From Alcaligenaceae bacterium (lineage in GTDB: Bacteria > Pseudomonadota > Gammaproteobacteria > Burkholderiales > Burkholderiaceae_B): a DNA stretch of 51,046 nt. Location: assembly GCA_029267315.1 (NCBI GenBank), contig JAJUJD010000003.1:1-51046 (forward strand), given 5' to 3'. Position 1 is the first letter of the stretch. The number at the start of each line of letters is the position of its first letter. Of this stretch, positions 1 to 9,064 are shown one piece after another. A program made the position numbers and the translations under genes. The notes under the pieces were generated by a model. It saw only the letters and a program-made list of their open reading frames with translations. It did no database searches and had not been told where the DNA came from.

Positions 1-132
1 ACTCGTTAATGTCTCGACCTGTGCAGCTCGCTCTTCGAAGGCGAGGGAGACCGGCCCCGCCGCATGGCTCAGCCCTCCCCAAAACATAACCAATGCGAAG
101 ATCGTCGCAACGCGACGTAGACGCTTGCTCAT
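1..132 (-). CDS. Exported protein, N-terminal fragment (cut by window edge)
   Basis: Only the first 44 codons lie in the window; the gene runs off the left edge. The start ATG is at 130-132 on the minus strand. The N-terminus is a textbook Sec signal peptide: basic start (MSKRLRR), hydrophobic core (about residues 8-20), and a likely cleavage after SHA (about residue 24). The mature part begins with an acidic, helical-looking stretch. It is divergent from the diguanylate cyclase at 222, so the roughly 90 bases between them must hold both promoters. No family can be named from so short a fragment; a periplasmic protein is all that is supported. Confidence 0.6.
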   Translation of the reverse strand, partial: MSKRLRRVATIFALVMFWGGLSHAAGPVSLAFEERAAQVETLTS

Positions 133-221
133 TTCAATAAGTAATAAGTTCATACGGATTTCTGATAAAATTCGCGGTTTTTCCGCTCCCAACATTCCGG
201 CTAGAGCGGCCCCTTCCTTAC

Positions 222-2078
222 ATGCCCCAATTCCTATCAACGCGTAGCACCGAGCAACTGCAACGGCTTGCCTTGCTGCTCTTGATTATTCTAGTGGGCA
301 CCCTGAACGGTATTTTCTCCCTGATCGAGTTTCGGGAACACAGGAAGGACCAGCAAAGTACCCTGGCCAACCAGGCGACATTGGTTTCGAGCAATCTCGA
401 GCTGCATATCCGCACGACACATCAAATCCTGGAAGAAATTGTCGCCCAGCACGGTTTCCTCAGTACGGAGCAGCTGCAGGAGCGTATGCAATCCTTGGCG
501 AATGCCATGCCCATCATACGGGGAATCGGTGTGCTGGACAGCAGGGGCTTTCCGCTAGGGGGTACACGGCTGGTTCCTCAGGGAACCAATTTCAGCGACC
601 GGCCATACTTTCAGAATGCTCAGGCTGGCCGGCAACGTCATCGTCTGTATATCTCCGCTCCCTTTCGCGACCTCATGGGTAATTTCAGCGTCGCACTGAG
701 CAAGGCCGTCATCGATGATCAGAACGCGTTTCAGGGAGTCGTATTTGCCGTGCTCGAAGCGTCCTATATCGAAAAGCTGATGAGCTCCACGCTATACACG
801 TCGGATATGTGGGCGCTGCTGATGCATGTGGACGCCAACGATGGCGTCTGGGTTGGTGACCGGCCGGCAGATATGTCTGGTTCTCAAGCGCTTCCACAGG
901 CAGACGTCGACGGACTGATGCAAGGCTTGTCTGACCGAAATCAGATATCCATTGTCTGGGAAGGCGAAGAGAAACGGCACATTATCGCTGCCAGTGCGAT
1001 AACTGGACTGGCGGGCCCCGGAGAAAAGCCGCTCATGGTCATCATGGGACGCTGCCACGACGATGCCATGGCGCGTTGGGTTCGCCTGACCTTCACGCAG
1101 GCGGGCTTGTTTCTCCTGCTGGCGGGTAGCGCATATTGGGGACTGATCTTCTACCAATATAGGCGTCGTGAGTATGCGGCCCACCGTGAGGCAGACCAGC
1201 GGCGGATAGAGGAGCGTGAACACGACTACCGCGTCATCGTCGAGCGTACCGCCGACTGCGTACTGCATCTGGACCCGGCCGGCCGCTTATCCTACGCGAA
1301 TCCAGCCTTCGTCAACCTGTTTGAAAGCCTGTCATCGGGAAAGGTGTTGAACGAATTTCTAGACTTGGTGGCGGAGGAAGATCAGGACAAGGCAAGGGTA
1401 GCGCTGCAGGCAGCTCTCGAAAAGGCATCGGAACAGCTGCTGCAGGTGCTTTGCGTGACAAAGTCAGGGTCACGTCATATGGAGTGGACGCTATGTTCGG
1501 CGTCCGGGCGGACCGACCGCGTGACGGGCGTCATTGCGGTGGGACGCGACGTTTCTGCGCATATTGCGCTTAACAGAGAATTGAGGAACCGGGCCGAACA
1601 CGACAGCCTGACGGACCTGGCCAATCGCGGACATTTCTTGAATCTCGCGTCTGTGAGCCTGCAGCGGGCACATGCTACCAACGAACCCTGCGCTTTGTTG
1701 ATGATCGATTTGGATTATTTCAAAGAAGTGAACGACACCTGGGGACATCATGCGGGAGACGTCGCTCTCAAGAAATGCGCCGAGTTGATCCAGGTATTGT
1801 GCCGTGACAAAGATATCGCCGGGCGTCTAGGTGGGGAAGAGTTTGCGGTGTTGGTCGCAGGGACATTGGACGATGGCATTCGTGTAGCGGAACGATTGCG
1901 CCTGGCGATTGCGTCAGAAACCATCATGCTGGAAGACGGACGCCAATTTCAGCTCACTGCCTCGATCGGTGTTGCCCAGTTGCAGGCAGGAGAAAATCTG
2001 GAGCAGCTGATGCAGCGCGCCGACGCGGCGCTTTACGCGGCCAAGCAGAAAGGCCGCGACAGCGTCGCACGCGCCTAA
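222..2078 (+). CDS. Membrane diguanylate cyclase with periplasmic sensor, PAS and GGDEF domains
   Basis: 618 residues. Makes cyclic di-GMP from two GTP. A first membrane helix (about 16-38) and a second (about 287-312) enclose a roughly 250-residue periplasmic region that resembles a Cache-type sensor (the 'SDRPYF' and 'ISAPFRDLMG' segments are typical). A PAS domain follows (about 335-440), then a GGDEF domain (about 455-618). The active-site motif is GGEEF at 537-541, so catalysis should be intact. RxxD (RDKD, 528-531) sits exactly five residues before it, which is the product-inhibition I-site. No EAL domain is present. The first ATG fits the signal-anchor start, although no strong ribosome binding site precedes it. 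The ligand of the sensor domain cannot be told from sequence. Confidence 0.93.
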   Translation: MPQFLSTRSTEQLQRLALLLLIILVGTLNGIFSLIEFREHRKDQQSTLANQATLVSSNLELHIRTTHQILEEIVAQHGFLSTEQLQERMQSLANAMPIIRGIGVLDSRGFPLGGTRLVPQGTNFSDRPYFQNAQAGRQRHRLYISAPFRDLMGNFSVALSKAVIDDQNAFQGVVFAVLEASYIEKLMSSTLYTSDMWALLMHVDANDGVWVGDRPADMSGSQALPQADVDGLMQGLSDRNQISIVWEGEEKRHIIAASAITGLAGPGEKPLMVIMGRCHDDAMARWVRLTFTQAGLFLLLAGSAYWGLIFYQYRRREYAAHREADQRRIEEREHDYRVIVERTADCVLHLDPAGRLSYANPAFVNLFESLSSGKVLNEFLDLVAEEDQDKARVALQAALEKASEQLLQVLCVTKSGSRHMEWTLCSASGRTDRVTGVIAVGRDVSAHIALNRELRNRAEHDSLTDLANRGHFLNLASVSLQRAHATNEPCALLMIDLDYFKEVNDTWGHHAGDVALKKCAELIQVLCRDKDIAGRLGGEEFAVLVAGTLDDGIRVAERLRLAIASETIMLEDGRQFQLTASIGVAQLQAGENLEQLMQRADAALYAAKQKGRDSVARA

Positions 2079-2091
2079 AACCATGCGCGCA

Positions 2092-2619
2092 TCAGATACT
2101 TCTGACGCTTTCGACGCCGGCGGCATTCAGCACTTCTTCTGCCGACTTGCATTGGCTTTCGTCGCGGGGATGAATGACCAGTGACCATCGCCCATCGCGT
2201 GTGGCCGTATCCACTGCCTGTATCACCCGCTGGTGATCGGGACGAGCCGTCACCAAGCCGCCCAGCAATAGCCCGCCTACGGTTGCAAACGCGACAATGG
2301 CGCCGCCGCTGTACATGGGGGACGCGGTGATGGCCGGGATCTGCATGGCATATAAAAGACCCCACAGTATCACCCCCCCCAACAGGCCGATGGCACCAAG
2401 AATGATATGAGAGCGCACGGCGGTGCGCGCCACCCCTTCAGTTTCGGGTTCGAGCCGGCGGTCATAGTTGGCTGAGTGAGGGCGAACCACCCACAACTGC
2501 GGGTTTTGCAGGCCGCTCGTCTCTCTCAACTGCGAAGACACCCGATCCAGAGCGTCCTGAGAATCAAAGAACGCTGCCATCTTGGTACTGGCCTTCTCGC
2601 CGAATAATGCTTGCCACAT
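2092..2619 (-). CDS. Small conserved membrane protein, function unknown
   Basis: 175 residues. A soluble N-terminal half looks like a small ferredoxin-like fold of the kind found in general-stress proteins: 'AAFFDSQDALDRVSSQLRE' and then 'LWVVRPH'. Two hydrophobic segments follow (about 70-92 and 100-122, Gly-rich), and then a soluble tail (DHQRVIQAVDTATRDGRWSL) that resembles a second copy of the same fold. AGGAG lies 8 bases before the ATG, so the start is secure. It converges on the diguanylate cyclase with only 13 bases between their ends. I do not recognise a function. Some databases have labelled similar proteins RibA-like, but nothing here looks like GTP cyclohydrolase. Confidence 0.8.
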   Translation of the reverse strand: MWQALFGEKASTKMAAFFDSQDALDRVSSQLRETSGLQNPQLWVVRPHSANYDRRLEPETEGVARTAVRSHIILGAIGLLGGVILWGLLYAMQIPAITASPMYSGGAIVAFATVGGLLLGGLVTARPDHQRVIQAVDTATRDGRWSLVIHPRDESQCKSAEEVLNAAGVESVRSI

Positions 2620-2774
2620 GATTTGCTCCTGCTGACTCGATGGCCGATACTTGCAATCCCCATGCCATCACCGTTCCATTTTTGGAAAATTACTGGCAAA
2701 TATTATGGACTTATCAGCTATGTGTGGAACAACGATAATACGGACATGCAGTTAATGAACAACCCGGAGATGTT

Positions 2775-3401
2775 ATGAAGCTTTTACATGTTGATTCCAG
2801 CGTCAATGGCGCCGCCTCTGTATCTCGCGGCCTCACCCAACAAGTCGTTGACAAGTGGGTAGCACATCACCCTGATGTCGACGTCGAATACCTGGACCTA
2901 GCCGTGGAAACTCCACCGCATTTTTCGGCCGATTCGCTGGTTATCCGACGTCCCGCGGGTGCCCCACTGACGGACGCCGAACAGCGCGAGAATGAATTGG
3001 CTCAGAAGCTGGTTAACCAGTTCCTTTCCGCAGACGTTGTGGTCGTGGGTGCTCCCCTGTACAACTTTTCTATCCCAAGCCAACTGAAGGCGTGGATCGA
3101 CCGGCTGGCACAAGCCGGCCGCACTTTCCGCTACACGCAGAACGGTCCCGAAGGTCTGGCTGGCGGCAAGACGCTCATCGCCGTGCTGTCACGCGGTGGC
3201 ATCTACTCGACCAGCGAAGCTGGGCAGGCGATGGAGCACCAGGAAAGCTACCTGAAGACAGTTTTTGGATTTTTCGGTGTGAGCGATGTACGCGTAGTAC
3301 GCGCAGAAGGAACGGATATGGGGGCAGATAGCCGCGAAGCTGCGCTGCGGGCCGCCGCAGCGCAGATTGATGCCGTGACGGCCGAAGCGGTTGCAGCCTG
3401 A
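2775..3401 (+). CDS. azoR: FMN-dependent NADH-azoreductase
   Basis: 208 residues, the usual length for AzoR. This flavodoxin-fold enzyme reduces quinones and azo bonds with NAD(P)H through bound FMN. The FMN phosphate loop is at the N-terminus ([13 protein letters not shown], about 6-18). The diagnostic '[17 protein letters not shown]' covers about 94-110 with N97, and the second FMN-contacting loop 'SRGGIYST' follows near residue 138. GGAG stands 5-9 bases before the ATG. Its stop codon abuts the stop codon of ribA on the other strand with no base between. The likely role is cytoplasmic quinone/azo detoxification; the natural substrate is not visible from sequence. Confidence 0.93.
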   Translation: MKLLHVDSSVNGAASVSRGLTQQVVDKWVAHHPDVDVEYLDLAVETPPHFSADSLVIRRPAGAPLTDAEQRENELAQKLVNQFLSADVVVVGAPLYNFSIPSQLKAWIDRLAQAGRTFRYTQNGPEGLAGGKTLIAVLSRGGIYSTSEAGQAMEHQESYLKTVFGFFGVSDVRVVRAEGTDMGADSREAALRAAAAQIDAVTAEAVAA

Positions 3402-4082
3402 TCAGTCGAGCATCTTTTCCTTGAGCCAATGGCCTAGCTTTGCGGCCTTGGTGCTCAAATAGCCTTCATTATGCGGGTTGCGGTTCACCTGAATAGGCAC
3501 ACGTTCAGTGACCGCGACCCCCAGCTTCTCCAAAGCCTGCACTTTGCGCGGGTTGTTAGTCATCAACCTTAGAGCCTTCACGCCAAAATAGCGCAACATG
3601 GGCTGGCAAAGGTCGTAACGACGCATATCGGCCGGGAAGCCCAGACGTTCGTTGGCTTCCACTGTATCGGCCCCGGCATCCTGAAGCTGGTAGGCGCGGA
3701 TTTTGTTTACCAAGCCTATTCCCCGCCCCTCCTGCCGCAAATACAGAACCATGCCGCGCCCTTCTTCTGCAATTCGTCGAAGGGCCGTCTCCAGTTGTGC
3801 CCCACAGTCGCAGCGCTGGCTGAAGAGGCCGTCGCCAGTCAGACACTCTGAATGGACGCGCGCCAGAACTGCTTCACCGTCAGAAAAATCGCCTAGAACG
3901 ATTGCAAGATGTTCCTTGCCCGAAGCCGGGTCAACAAAGGCGTGAAGCTGAAACACCGCCCAGGGTGTGGGCAAACGGCAATCTGCTACGTGATCAAGCT
4001 GGTAGGCTACGCCCGTACCGGTTGGAGTCTGGTTAGGGGGAAGCGTCGCTCCGCCCGCTAGGGTGCCGGGCTTTGAAGACAT
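3402..4082 (-). CDS. ribA: GTP cyclohydrolase II
   Basis: 226 residues from the chosen ATG (MSSKPG), preceded by AGAGG; an in-frame start 18 codons upstream lacks support. The enzyme converts GTP to 2,5-diamino-6-ribosylamino-4-pyrimidinone 5'-phosphate, the first step of riboflavin synthesis. The zinc ligands are C80, C91 and C93 in '[14 protein letters not shown]'. The substrate-binding motif '[21 protein letters not shown]' follows, and the C-terminal '[14 protein letters not shown]' is also typical. It is a stand-alone enzyme, not fused to the RibB domain. It has no operon partner here and lies tail to tail with azoR, a flavin-using enzyme, probably by coincidence. Confidence 0.95.
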   Translation of the reverse strand: MSSKPGTLAGGATLPPNQTPTGTGVAYQLDHVADCRLPTPWAVFQLHAFVDPASGKEHLAIVLGDFSDGEAVLARVHSECLTGDGLFSQRCDCGAQLETALRRIAEEGRGMVLYLRQEGRGIGLVNKIRAYQLQDAGADTVEANERLGFPADMRRYDLCQPMLRYFGVKALRLMTNNPRKVQALEKLGVAVTERVPIQVNRNPHNEGYLSTKAAKLGHWLKEKMLD

Positions 4083-4285
4083 GAAAGACCTCTGGTTCAG
4101 GAAAAGCGGCAAGCGGCAGAAACGCCGCGGACTCAATCATACTGCGACACATGCATCCGCCGCTTGATGGGGAAATGGGGCTACCGCCCGCCTAGATTGT
4201 AAACGTAGCTCCTACGCAATGTGTGCGCTTGCATCCCGTTGAAAAATGACATGTAATCGGCTGGACGCTTCACGCCGACTCCGCC

Positions 4286-4792
4286 ATGAACTCCTTAACG
4301 TCCCTATTGTGCAAGGCCGCCTTGTGCCTGTTGTTAGTTGGCGGTCCCGCCAGCGCAGTGACCCAGGAAACCTGGCCCGTCGCTCCCAAACTCACGGAAC
4401 TCACGACCCCGTACGGCAAACTGGCCGTCAGCGAGAGCGAATACGTGTATGAAGCCCGTCTGAAGGTCAACGAAATTGAAATTGACCCGCCCGTCACTGG
4501 CTTGCTAAGCATCAGCTACGCCTTCGAACTGCCTGATCGTCAAGCCGCCCTGGTTGCGATCAACTCGGGTAATGACAGCTGCCCCGTAAGTTATCGCTGG
4601 GTAGTGTTGAAGGCGGATGGCTACCAGGTCTCTCCCGCGTTCGGCTCCTGCTCAGAGCACATTCAGGTCAGCGCCGACGCGCGCAGGCTTACGCTGCGCA
4701 CGCCGAACCGTAAAACTCCCGGCGAAATTGACACCTATGTGTTCGACGGTAAGGAGGTCAAGCAGCTGCGTGGGCGCGCCCGCAAAAAATAG
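4286..4792 (+). CDS. Small exported protein, function unknown
   Basis: 168 residues with a clear signal peptide (MNSLTSLLCKAALCLLLVGG, cleavage near PASA-VT at about 24). The mature domain is about 140 residues, rich in beta-strand-like alternation, with two cysteines (in 'DSCPVSYRW' and 'FGSCSEH') that could form a disulphide in the periplasm. It ends in a very basic tail (RGRARKK). It stands alone between ribA and the ribonucleotide reductase gene, with which it converges; 18 bases separate their ends. I do not recognise a family or function. Codon use resembles its neighbours, which argues for a real gene. Confidence 0.72.
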   Translation: MNSLTSLLCKAALCLLLVGGPASAVTQETWPVAPKLTELTTPYGKLAVSESEYVYEARLKVNEIEIDPPVTGLLSISYAFELPDRQAALVAINSGNDSCPVSYRWVVLKADGYQVSPAFGSCSEHIQVSADARRLTLRTPNRKTPGEIDTYVFDGKEVKQLRGRARKK

Positions 4793-4810
4793 CGCGAGCG
4801 CGGGTGCCGC

Positions 4811-7669
4811 TTAGCCGCAGGCGCCAATTGCTCCACAAGAGGTGCAGAACTCGCAGCCGTCTTTTTTGATGACAGTGTGGTTGCCACATTCCTGGCAGGG
4901 CTTGCCCACCATGGCCGCCTGCGCGTGCGCAACGCGTGGCGCCTCAGGCTCATCTGCCACCACGCCCATGGCGTTGATGGGTAACCCCTCTTCGGTAAGT
5001 ATGCCCAGCATGGCGTAGCGGTGGATGACCAGACGAGCAATGTACGCCACAGTGGAAGGATAGTTTTCCTGACGATCCTCTCCCGGTACCCGAGCAAGGA
5101 AATCACCGCGCGGCTCGGCGTAGTTCAGCAGCTTGCGTAGCTTCATGCCTATCCAGGCCGGGTCGATGACCCGCATGTCCAGACTCAGCAGCTTGCACAG
5201 CCCGTCCAGTGCCACGGGGTGTTCGCCCGTCAGCCATACGCTGTAAGGCCGGCGGCTGCCATCCGGCATTTGCAGTTCCTTAAGCATCAGCACGAAATCG
5301 TCGCCCGTGGAAGGGTTACGTACATCGGCCACCCAGGCAAGCGTTCCGTCGGTGCCTGTCTTGGGCTCGTGCGGCGCAAATAGCGCGTTCAGGACGGGGG
5401 AAGGGTCGTCGGATCTTGCCTCGAGCGCACCCAGTGCGTCGTAACGCCATTCTACGAGCTTGGCCAGTGCGGCCGTGGCGCTCGGCACCCGCTGCATGCG
5501 GCCATCGGGCGGCATGGGCATATCAAAGCCATCACCATAGGCGCGCGCAAGGACGGATAGCTTCTTGCGGAGCCAGCCCCTGTCATTGGCACGCATATCG
5601 GTCGAGAGTGTCTTGGCAATGGCGTCCAGTCCACGGGGGGGTTGCCCACCGAGTACCCAAACTTCGAACGGCACATTGGCCTGATCCGCGACCACGACCG
5701 CAAACTCGCCCTGCGGTGTACGGATGGTCTCGCTCACCCACCCAGCCGCCCCGGCTGGAAGGGTCGGGCGCGACGGCCAGCGCAAGGAAGCCAGTGGCGG
5801 TGATTTCATCACCTCGGTCAACACCATGCGCTTGTCCTGTTCCGACAACTTGATGGGTTCCGGGGTACTGTGTGAAGACTCCCCGGCCGGTACGGACAGC
5901 ACCGCACCCAGAATGTTATTCGGGCGGTAAGTGGTAATGCCTTTCAATCCCCTATGCCAGGCCTCCATATAGAGGTCCTTGAAATCCTCGTAGGGGTAAT
6001 CCTCCGGCACATTCACTGTCTTGGAAATGGCAGCATCAACATAAGGAGCCACGGCCGCCACCATAAGCATGTGATCGATCGCGGAAATCTCCAGCGCACT
6101 CACGAAAGCTTCCGGCAGACTTTGGGTGTCGCCGCCCATGGCCCGGTAGACGCGGTAGGCGTGATCTTCCACGGTGTATTCTTTCTTGCTGCCGTCAGGC
6201 ATGCGCTTCAGGCGGTTGTAGAACCAGGAAAACGCCGGCTCAATACCATTTGAGGCGTTATCCGCAAAGGCCAGAGAGATAGTTCCTGTTGGCGCGATGG
6301 AAGTCAGGTGCGAGTTCCTGATCCCATATTGGCGGATCTTGTCCTTGAGCGCATCAGGCAAGCGGGAGGCAAAAGCGGAAGCCAGATACTTATCGGCATC
6401 GAACAAGGGGAAGGCGCCCCGCTCACGCGCAAGTTCCACCGATGCCTCATAAGCGGCGTCCCGCATCTCGCGGGCAAACCGGGCAGCCGCTTCACGGCCC
6501 TCTTCGCTGTCATAGCGCAGGCCAAGCATGATTAGCGTATCACCCAGGCCAGTAAAACCCAGTCCCAGGCGACGCTTGGCGTCCGCCTCTCGTTTTTGTT
6601 CTTCGAGCGGCCATTTGGTGGCCGTCAGCACGTTGTCCAGCATGCGTACCGCCAACCGGGTCGCCCGGCGCATTTCCTCGTAATCGAAGCTGGCCGCGTC
6701 GCTGAACGCGTCGCGTACGTAAGCGGTCAGGTTCAAGCTGCCCAAGCAGCAGCAACCGTAATCTGGCAAGGGTTGCTCGCCGCAGGGGTTGGTGGCTTCG
6801 ATGCGCTCACAATAGGAAAGGTTATTCTCCTGGTTGATGCGATCCAGATAGAGCACTCCCGGCTCAGCCGCCGCATAGGTACATTGCATGATGAGGTCCC
6901 AGACCTCTCGAGCCCGCACCTTGCGATAAACCCAGAGCCCGTCCTCGCGCTTGTAGGCGCCGTTTTCCTTGAGCTCGGCGTTCGGCTCAGTGGGGTGAGT
7001 CAACTCAAACTCGCCGTCTTCGCTGACGGCCTGCATAAAGGCATCCGTCACCCCTACCGAAACGTTGAAATTATTCAGCTGCCCTTTCTCCTGCTTGGCA
7101 GTGATGAATTCCATGACGTCCGGGTGGGTCACATTCAGCACGGCCATTTGCGCGCCGCGGCGGGCGCCGGCGGATTCCACGGTCTCGCAGGAGCGGTCGA
7201 AAACGCGCATATAGGAGATGGGCCCAGAAGCGCTGCTGCCCGTCCCCTTGACCAAGGCTCCCCGAGGCCTGATATGGGAAAAGTTGTAGCCAACCCCTCC
7301 GCCCCGACGCATGGTTTCGGCCGCCTGGGCCAAGGCGGTGTAAATCCCCGGCTTGCCACCTTCGGATTCAGTGATGGAGTCTCCCACAGGCTGCACAAAG
7401 CAGTTAATGAGTGTGCTTTGTAGGTCGGTGCCTGCGGCACTGTTTACCCGCCCCGCCGGGACGAAGCCATGCTCCATTGCCCACAGAAATTCTTCCGCAT
7501 ATTTCTTGCGTTGCTTGCTTTCCTCGACTTGAGCCAGCGCGGTGGCAACCCGGGCGCGAACTTCGTGCACAGACTTTTCACCATTCTTGGCGTATTTTTC
7601 GAGGAGAACTTCGGTGGAAATATCCTGGGGTTCTGCCAAGGCAATGGCAGTGCTTTCCATGTGTTGCAT
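4811..7669 (-). CDS. nrdJ: Adenosylcobalamin-dependent (class II) ribonucleoside-diphosphate reductase
   Basis: 952 residues from the chosen ATG at 7669, which has GAGG ten bases upstream; a second Met three codons on is the alternative. It makes deoxyribonucleotides with a B12-derived radical and so works with or without oxygen. One of the redox-active cysteines is C90 in 'NCFVQP', and the catalytic loop N294-x-C296-x-E298 reads NPCGEQ. '[12 protein letters not shown]' is the phosphate-binding loop. After the barrel come two related segments of roughly 100 residues (about 640-745 and 780-890) of the TSCPD type found at the end of NrdJ proteins. A cysteine-rich tail ([19 protein letters not shown]) probably passes electrons from thioredoxin. 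No nrdA, nrdB or nrdR is in the window. Confidence 0.95.
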   Translation of the reverse strand: MQHMESTAIALAEPQDISTEVLLEKYAKNGEKSVHEVRARVATALAQVEESKQRKKYAEEFLWAMEHGFVPAGRVNSAAGTDLQSTLINCFVQPVGDSITESEGGKPGIYTALAQAAETMRRGGGVGYNFSHIRPRGALVKGTGSSASGPISYMRVFDRSCETVESAGARRGAQMAVLNVTHPDVMEFITAKQEKGQLNNFNVSVGVTDAFMQAVSEDGEFELTHPTEPNAELKENGAYKREDGLWVYRKVRAREVWDLIMQCTYAAAEPGVLYLDRINQENNLSYCERIEATNPCGEQPLPDYGCCCLGSLNLTAYVRDAFSDAASFDYEEMRRATRLAVRMLDNVLTATKWPLEEQKREADAKRRLGLGFTGLGDTLIMLGLRYDSEEGREAAARFAREMRDAAYEASVELARERGAFPLFDADKYLASAFASRLPDALKDKIRQYGIRNSHLTSIAPTGTISLAFADNASNGIEPAFSWFYNRLKRMPDGSKKEYTVEDHAYRVYRAMGGDTQSLPEAFVSALEISAIDHMLMVAAVAPYVDAAISKTVNVPEDYPYEDFKDLYMEAWHRGLKGITTYRPNNILGAVLSVPAGESSHSTPEPIKLSEQDKRMVLTEVMKSPPLASLRWPSRPTLPAGAAGWVSETIRTPQGEFAVVVADQANVPFEVWVLGGQPPRGLDAIAKTLSTDMRANDRGWLRKKLSVLARAYGDGFDMPMPPDGRMQRVPSATAALAKLVEWRYDALGALEARSDDPSPVLNALFAPHEPKTGTDGTLAWVADVRNPSTGDDFVLMLKELQMPDGSRRPYSVWLTGEHPVALDGLCKLLSLDMRVIDPAWIGMKLRKLLNYAEPRGDFLARVPGEDRQENYPSTVAYIARLVIHRYAMLGILTEEGLPINAMGVVADEPEAPRVAHAQAAMVGKPCQECGNHTVIKKDGCEFCTSCGAIGACG

Positions 7670-7736
7670 GCGTTTGAATCCTCTATGATGACGGGCCCGC
7701 GGATCACGCGAACTCGGCAGAATCGCGCCTGGGGCT

Positions 7737-7766
7737 GCTCGTGGAAGCCGTTCGCCCGGAACGAGC
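7737..7766 (-). other. Structured element in the nrdJ 5' leader
   Basis: A nested inverted repeat lies in the leader of nrdJ. The outer arms GCTCGT/ACGAGC (7737-7742 and 7761-7766) enclose a CGTTC...GAACG hairpin that competes with the outer pairing. It sits between the candidate -10 element and the nrdJ start. I looked for the conserved B12-box of cobalamin riboswitches and did not find it, so a regulatory role is only a suggestion. Confidence 0.25.
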
Positions 7767-7827
7767 AAAGGCAGGCCGGATGGCGCTGGCGCGATGCCTT
7801 CGGGGCCACCGGATTGATGATGAGACG

Positions 7828-7833
7828 ATTATA
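7828..7833 (-). promoter_or_regulatory. Candidate -10 element (TATAAT) upstream of nrdJ
   Basis: A perfect TATAAT reads toward nrdJ about 160 bases before its start codon. No good -35 hexamer lies at 16-18 bases: that space is filled by the GC-rich hairpin at 7837-7864, and TTCGCC is the nearest weak match at 20 bases. If real, it gives nrdJ a leader of about 150 bases. I saw no palindrome of the NrdR-box type. Confidence 0.35.
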
Positions 7834-7836
7834 AGG

Positions 7837-7864
7837 GCTGGCTTCGCCCCCTCGGCGAACCAGC
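7837..7864 (-). terminator. Hairpin after cioAB-DUF2474, possible terminator
   Basis: On the minus strand, arms of 11 and 12 bases (GCTGGTTCGCC / GGCGAAGCCAGC) pair with a single bulged base around a GAGGG loop. The following bases are CCTTATAATC, so there is no proper U-run. It lies 43 bases after the DUF2474 stop, where a terminator for the oxidase operon would be expected, directly before the nrdJ -10 candidate. Confidence 0.4.
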
Positions 7865-7906
7865 AACAAAGCCTTGCCTTACATCAAGACCAGACTCATT
7901 CCCCTT

Positions 7907-8044
7907 TCATGCAGGGCTCATTCCGATCGAACGCATGAGAACACGCAGCCCCCAGGCTGCCATGCCCAGCACCGCGATACTGACAAACCAGATCGCCACT
8001 AGCCACATTATTCGTTGGAACCATTGCTTGAAATCTGGCCGCAT
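7907..8044 (-). CDS. DUF2474 small membrane protein of the bd-type oxidase
   Basis: 45 residues (MRPDFKQWFQRIMWLVAIWF...), with one membrane helix at about 12-35. Small proteins of the DUF2474 family are encoded directly after CIO-type cydAB operons and are thought to play the part of CydX, the single-helix subunit of bd oxidase. The ATG lies 10 bases after the cioB stop, in the same direction. An upstream in-frame Met would overlap cioB and has no basis. Family assignment rests on position, size and the R-W-hydrophobic pattern. Confidence 0.8.
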   Translation of the reverse strand: MRPDFKQWFQRIMWLVAIWFVSIAVLGMAAWGLRVLMRSIGMSPA

Positions 8045-8054
8045 CGCCGGTGTC

Positions 8055-9062
8055 CTAGTGATAGCCTTCCCCTGCCCGAACCTTGCCTCGGAATACATAA
8101 TAAGACCAAGCGGTGTACATCAGAATAATGGGAATGATGAAGAGCGCCCCGACCAAGGCAAAACCTTGACTTTCAGGCGGGCCCGCTGCCTCCCAGAGGT
8201 CGATATTGGGAGGAATGATGTTGGGCCATAGGCTGATGCCCAAGCCGCTGTAACCCAGGAAAACCAGGCACAAGGTCAGCACGAAAGGGGCCATGTGCGG
8301 GTGGCCATCGAGGGAGCGCAACAGAAACCAGGTGCTCGCCAGCACGAGTACGGGCACGGGCATGAAAAGATAGAGATTCGGGGCGCTGAACCAACGTTCG
8401 CGGATGGCTTCGTGCGCGATGGGGGTCCACAGGCTCACCACGACAATCACGCCCAACAGCACCAGAGCAAGTGGCTTAGCCAATGCAATCATGCGCTTCT
8501 GCAGCTCACCTTCCGTCTTCATTACCAGCCAGGTACACCCCAACATGGCATAGGCGACAAGCAGCGCCGCGCCTGTGAACAGAGGGAAGGGGCGGAACCA
8601 ATCGAACGGACCACCGACAAATTGTCTTCCGACCACTTCTATTCCTTCCAGGTACGCACCCAGTGTGACGCCCTGGAAAAACGTCGCGACGACCGACCCG
8701 CCGATAAAGGCCTTGTCCCAGAAGTGACGGGCGCGATCATTGGCCTTGAAGCGGAACTCGAAGGCCACCCCCCGGAAAATCAGCCCCAGCAACATGAAAA
8801 TGAGCGGCAACATAAAGGCGCTCAAGACCACGGCATAGGCCAAGGGAAAGGCCGCCAGCAGCCCGGCTCCGCCCAGTACCAACCAAGTTTCATTGCCATC
8901 CCAGACAGGCGCAACCGTGTTCATCATGACGTCGCGGTCGCCGTCATCAGGAAAGAAGGGATAAAGAATACCGATGCCTAGGTCGAAGCCGTCCATCACC
9001 ACATACATGAGTATTCCGAAGAGGATGATGACTGCCCAGAGAAGCGTCAGATCAATGCCCAT
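8055..9062 (-). CDS. cioB: Cytochrome bd-type quinol oxidase subunit II (CIO type)
   Basis: 335 residues, the CIO-type length; E. coli CydB is 379. This is the partner of subunit I in the inner-membrane oxidase that passes electrons from quinol to oxygen. It begins with 'LTLLWAVIILFGILMYVVMDGFDLG', where the GFDLG signature at about 25-29 is typical. 'VAPVWDGNETWLVLGG' at about 50-65 is the conserved W-D-G-N-E-W motif. Eight or more membrane helices can be traced. It starts 2 bases after the cioA stop, so the two are cotranscribed and probably translationally coupled. The gene may be called cydB in other annotations. Confidence 0.95.
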   Translation of the reverse strand: MGIDLTLLWAVIILFGILMYVVMDGFDLGIGILYPFFPDDGDRDVMMNTVAPVWDGNETWLVLGGAGLLAAFPLAYAVVLSAFMLPLIFMLLGLIFRGVAFEFRFKANDRARHFWDKAFIGGSVVATFFQGVTLGAYLEGIEVVGRQFVGGPFDWFRPFPLFTGAALLVAYAMLGCTWLVMKTEGELQKRMIALAKPLALVLLGVIVVVSLWTPIAHEAIRERWFSAPNLYLFMPVPVLVLASTWFLLRSLDGHPHMAPFVLTLCLVFLGYSGLGISLWPNIIPPNIDLWEAAGPPESQGFALVGALFIIPIILMYTAWSYYVFRGKVRAGEGYH

Positions 9063-9064
9063 GT

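Noticed and set aside
4083-4285. Possible FMN riboswitch before ribA
   Set aside because: The conserved FMN-element blocks (AGGGGCGGGG-type and GGTGAAATTCC-type) are not visible, and the ribA leader appears short.
7670-7906. Possible cobalamin riboswitch before the B12-dependent reductase
   Set aside because: Searched by eye for the conserved B12-box and the flanking GG/CC helices; none was found. Only generic hairpins are present.
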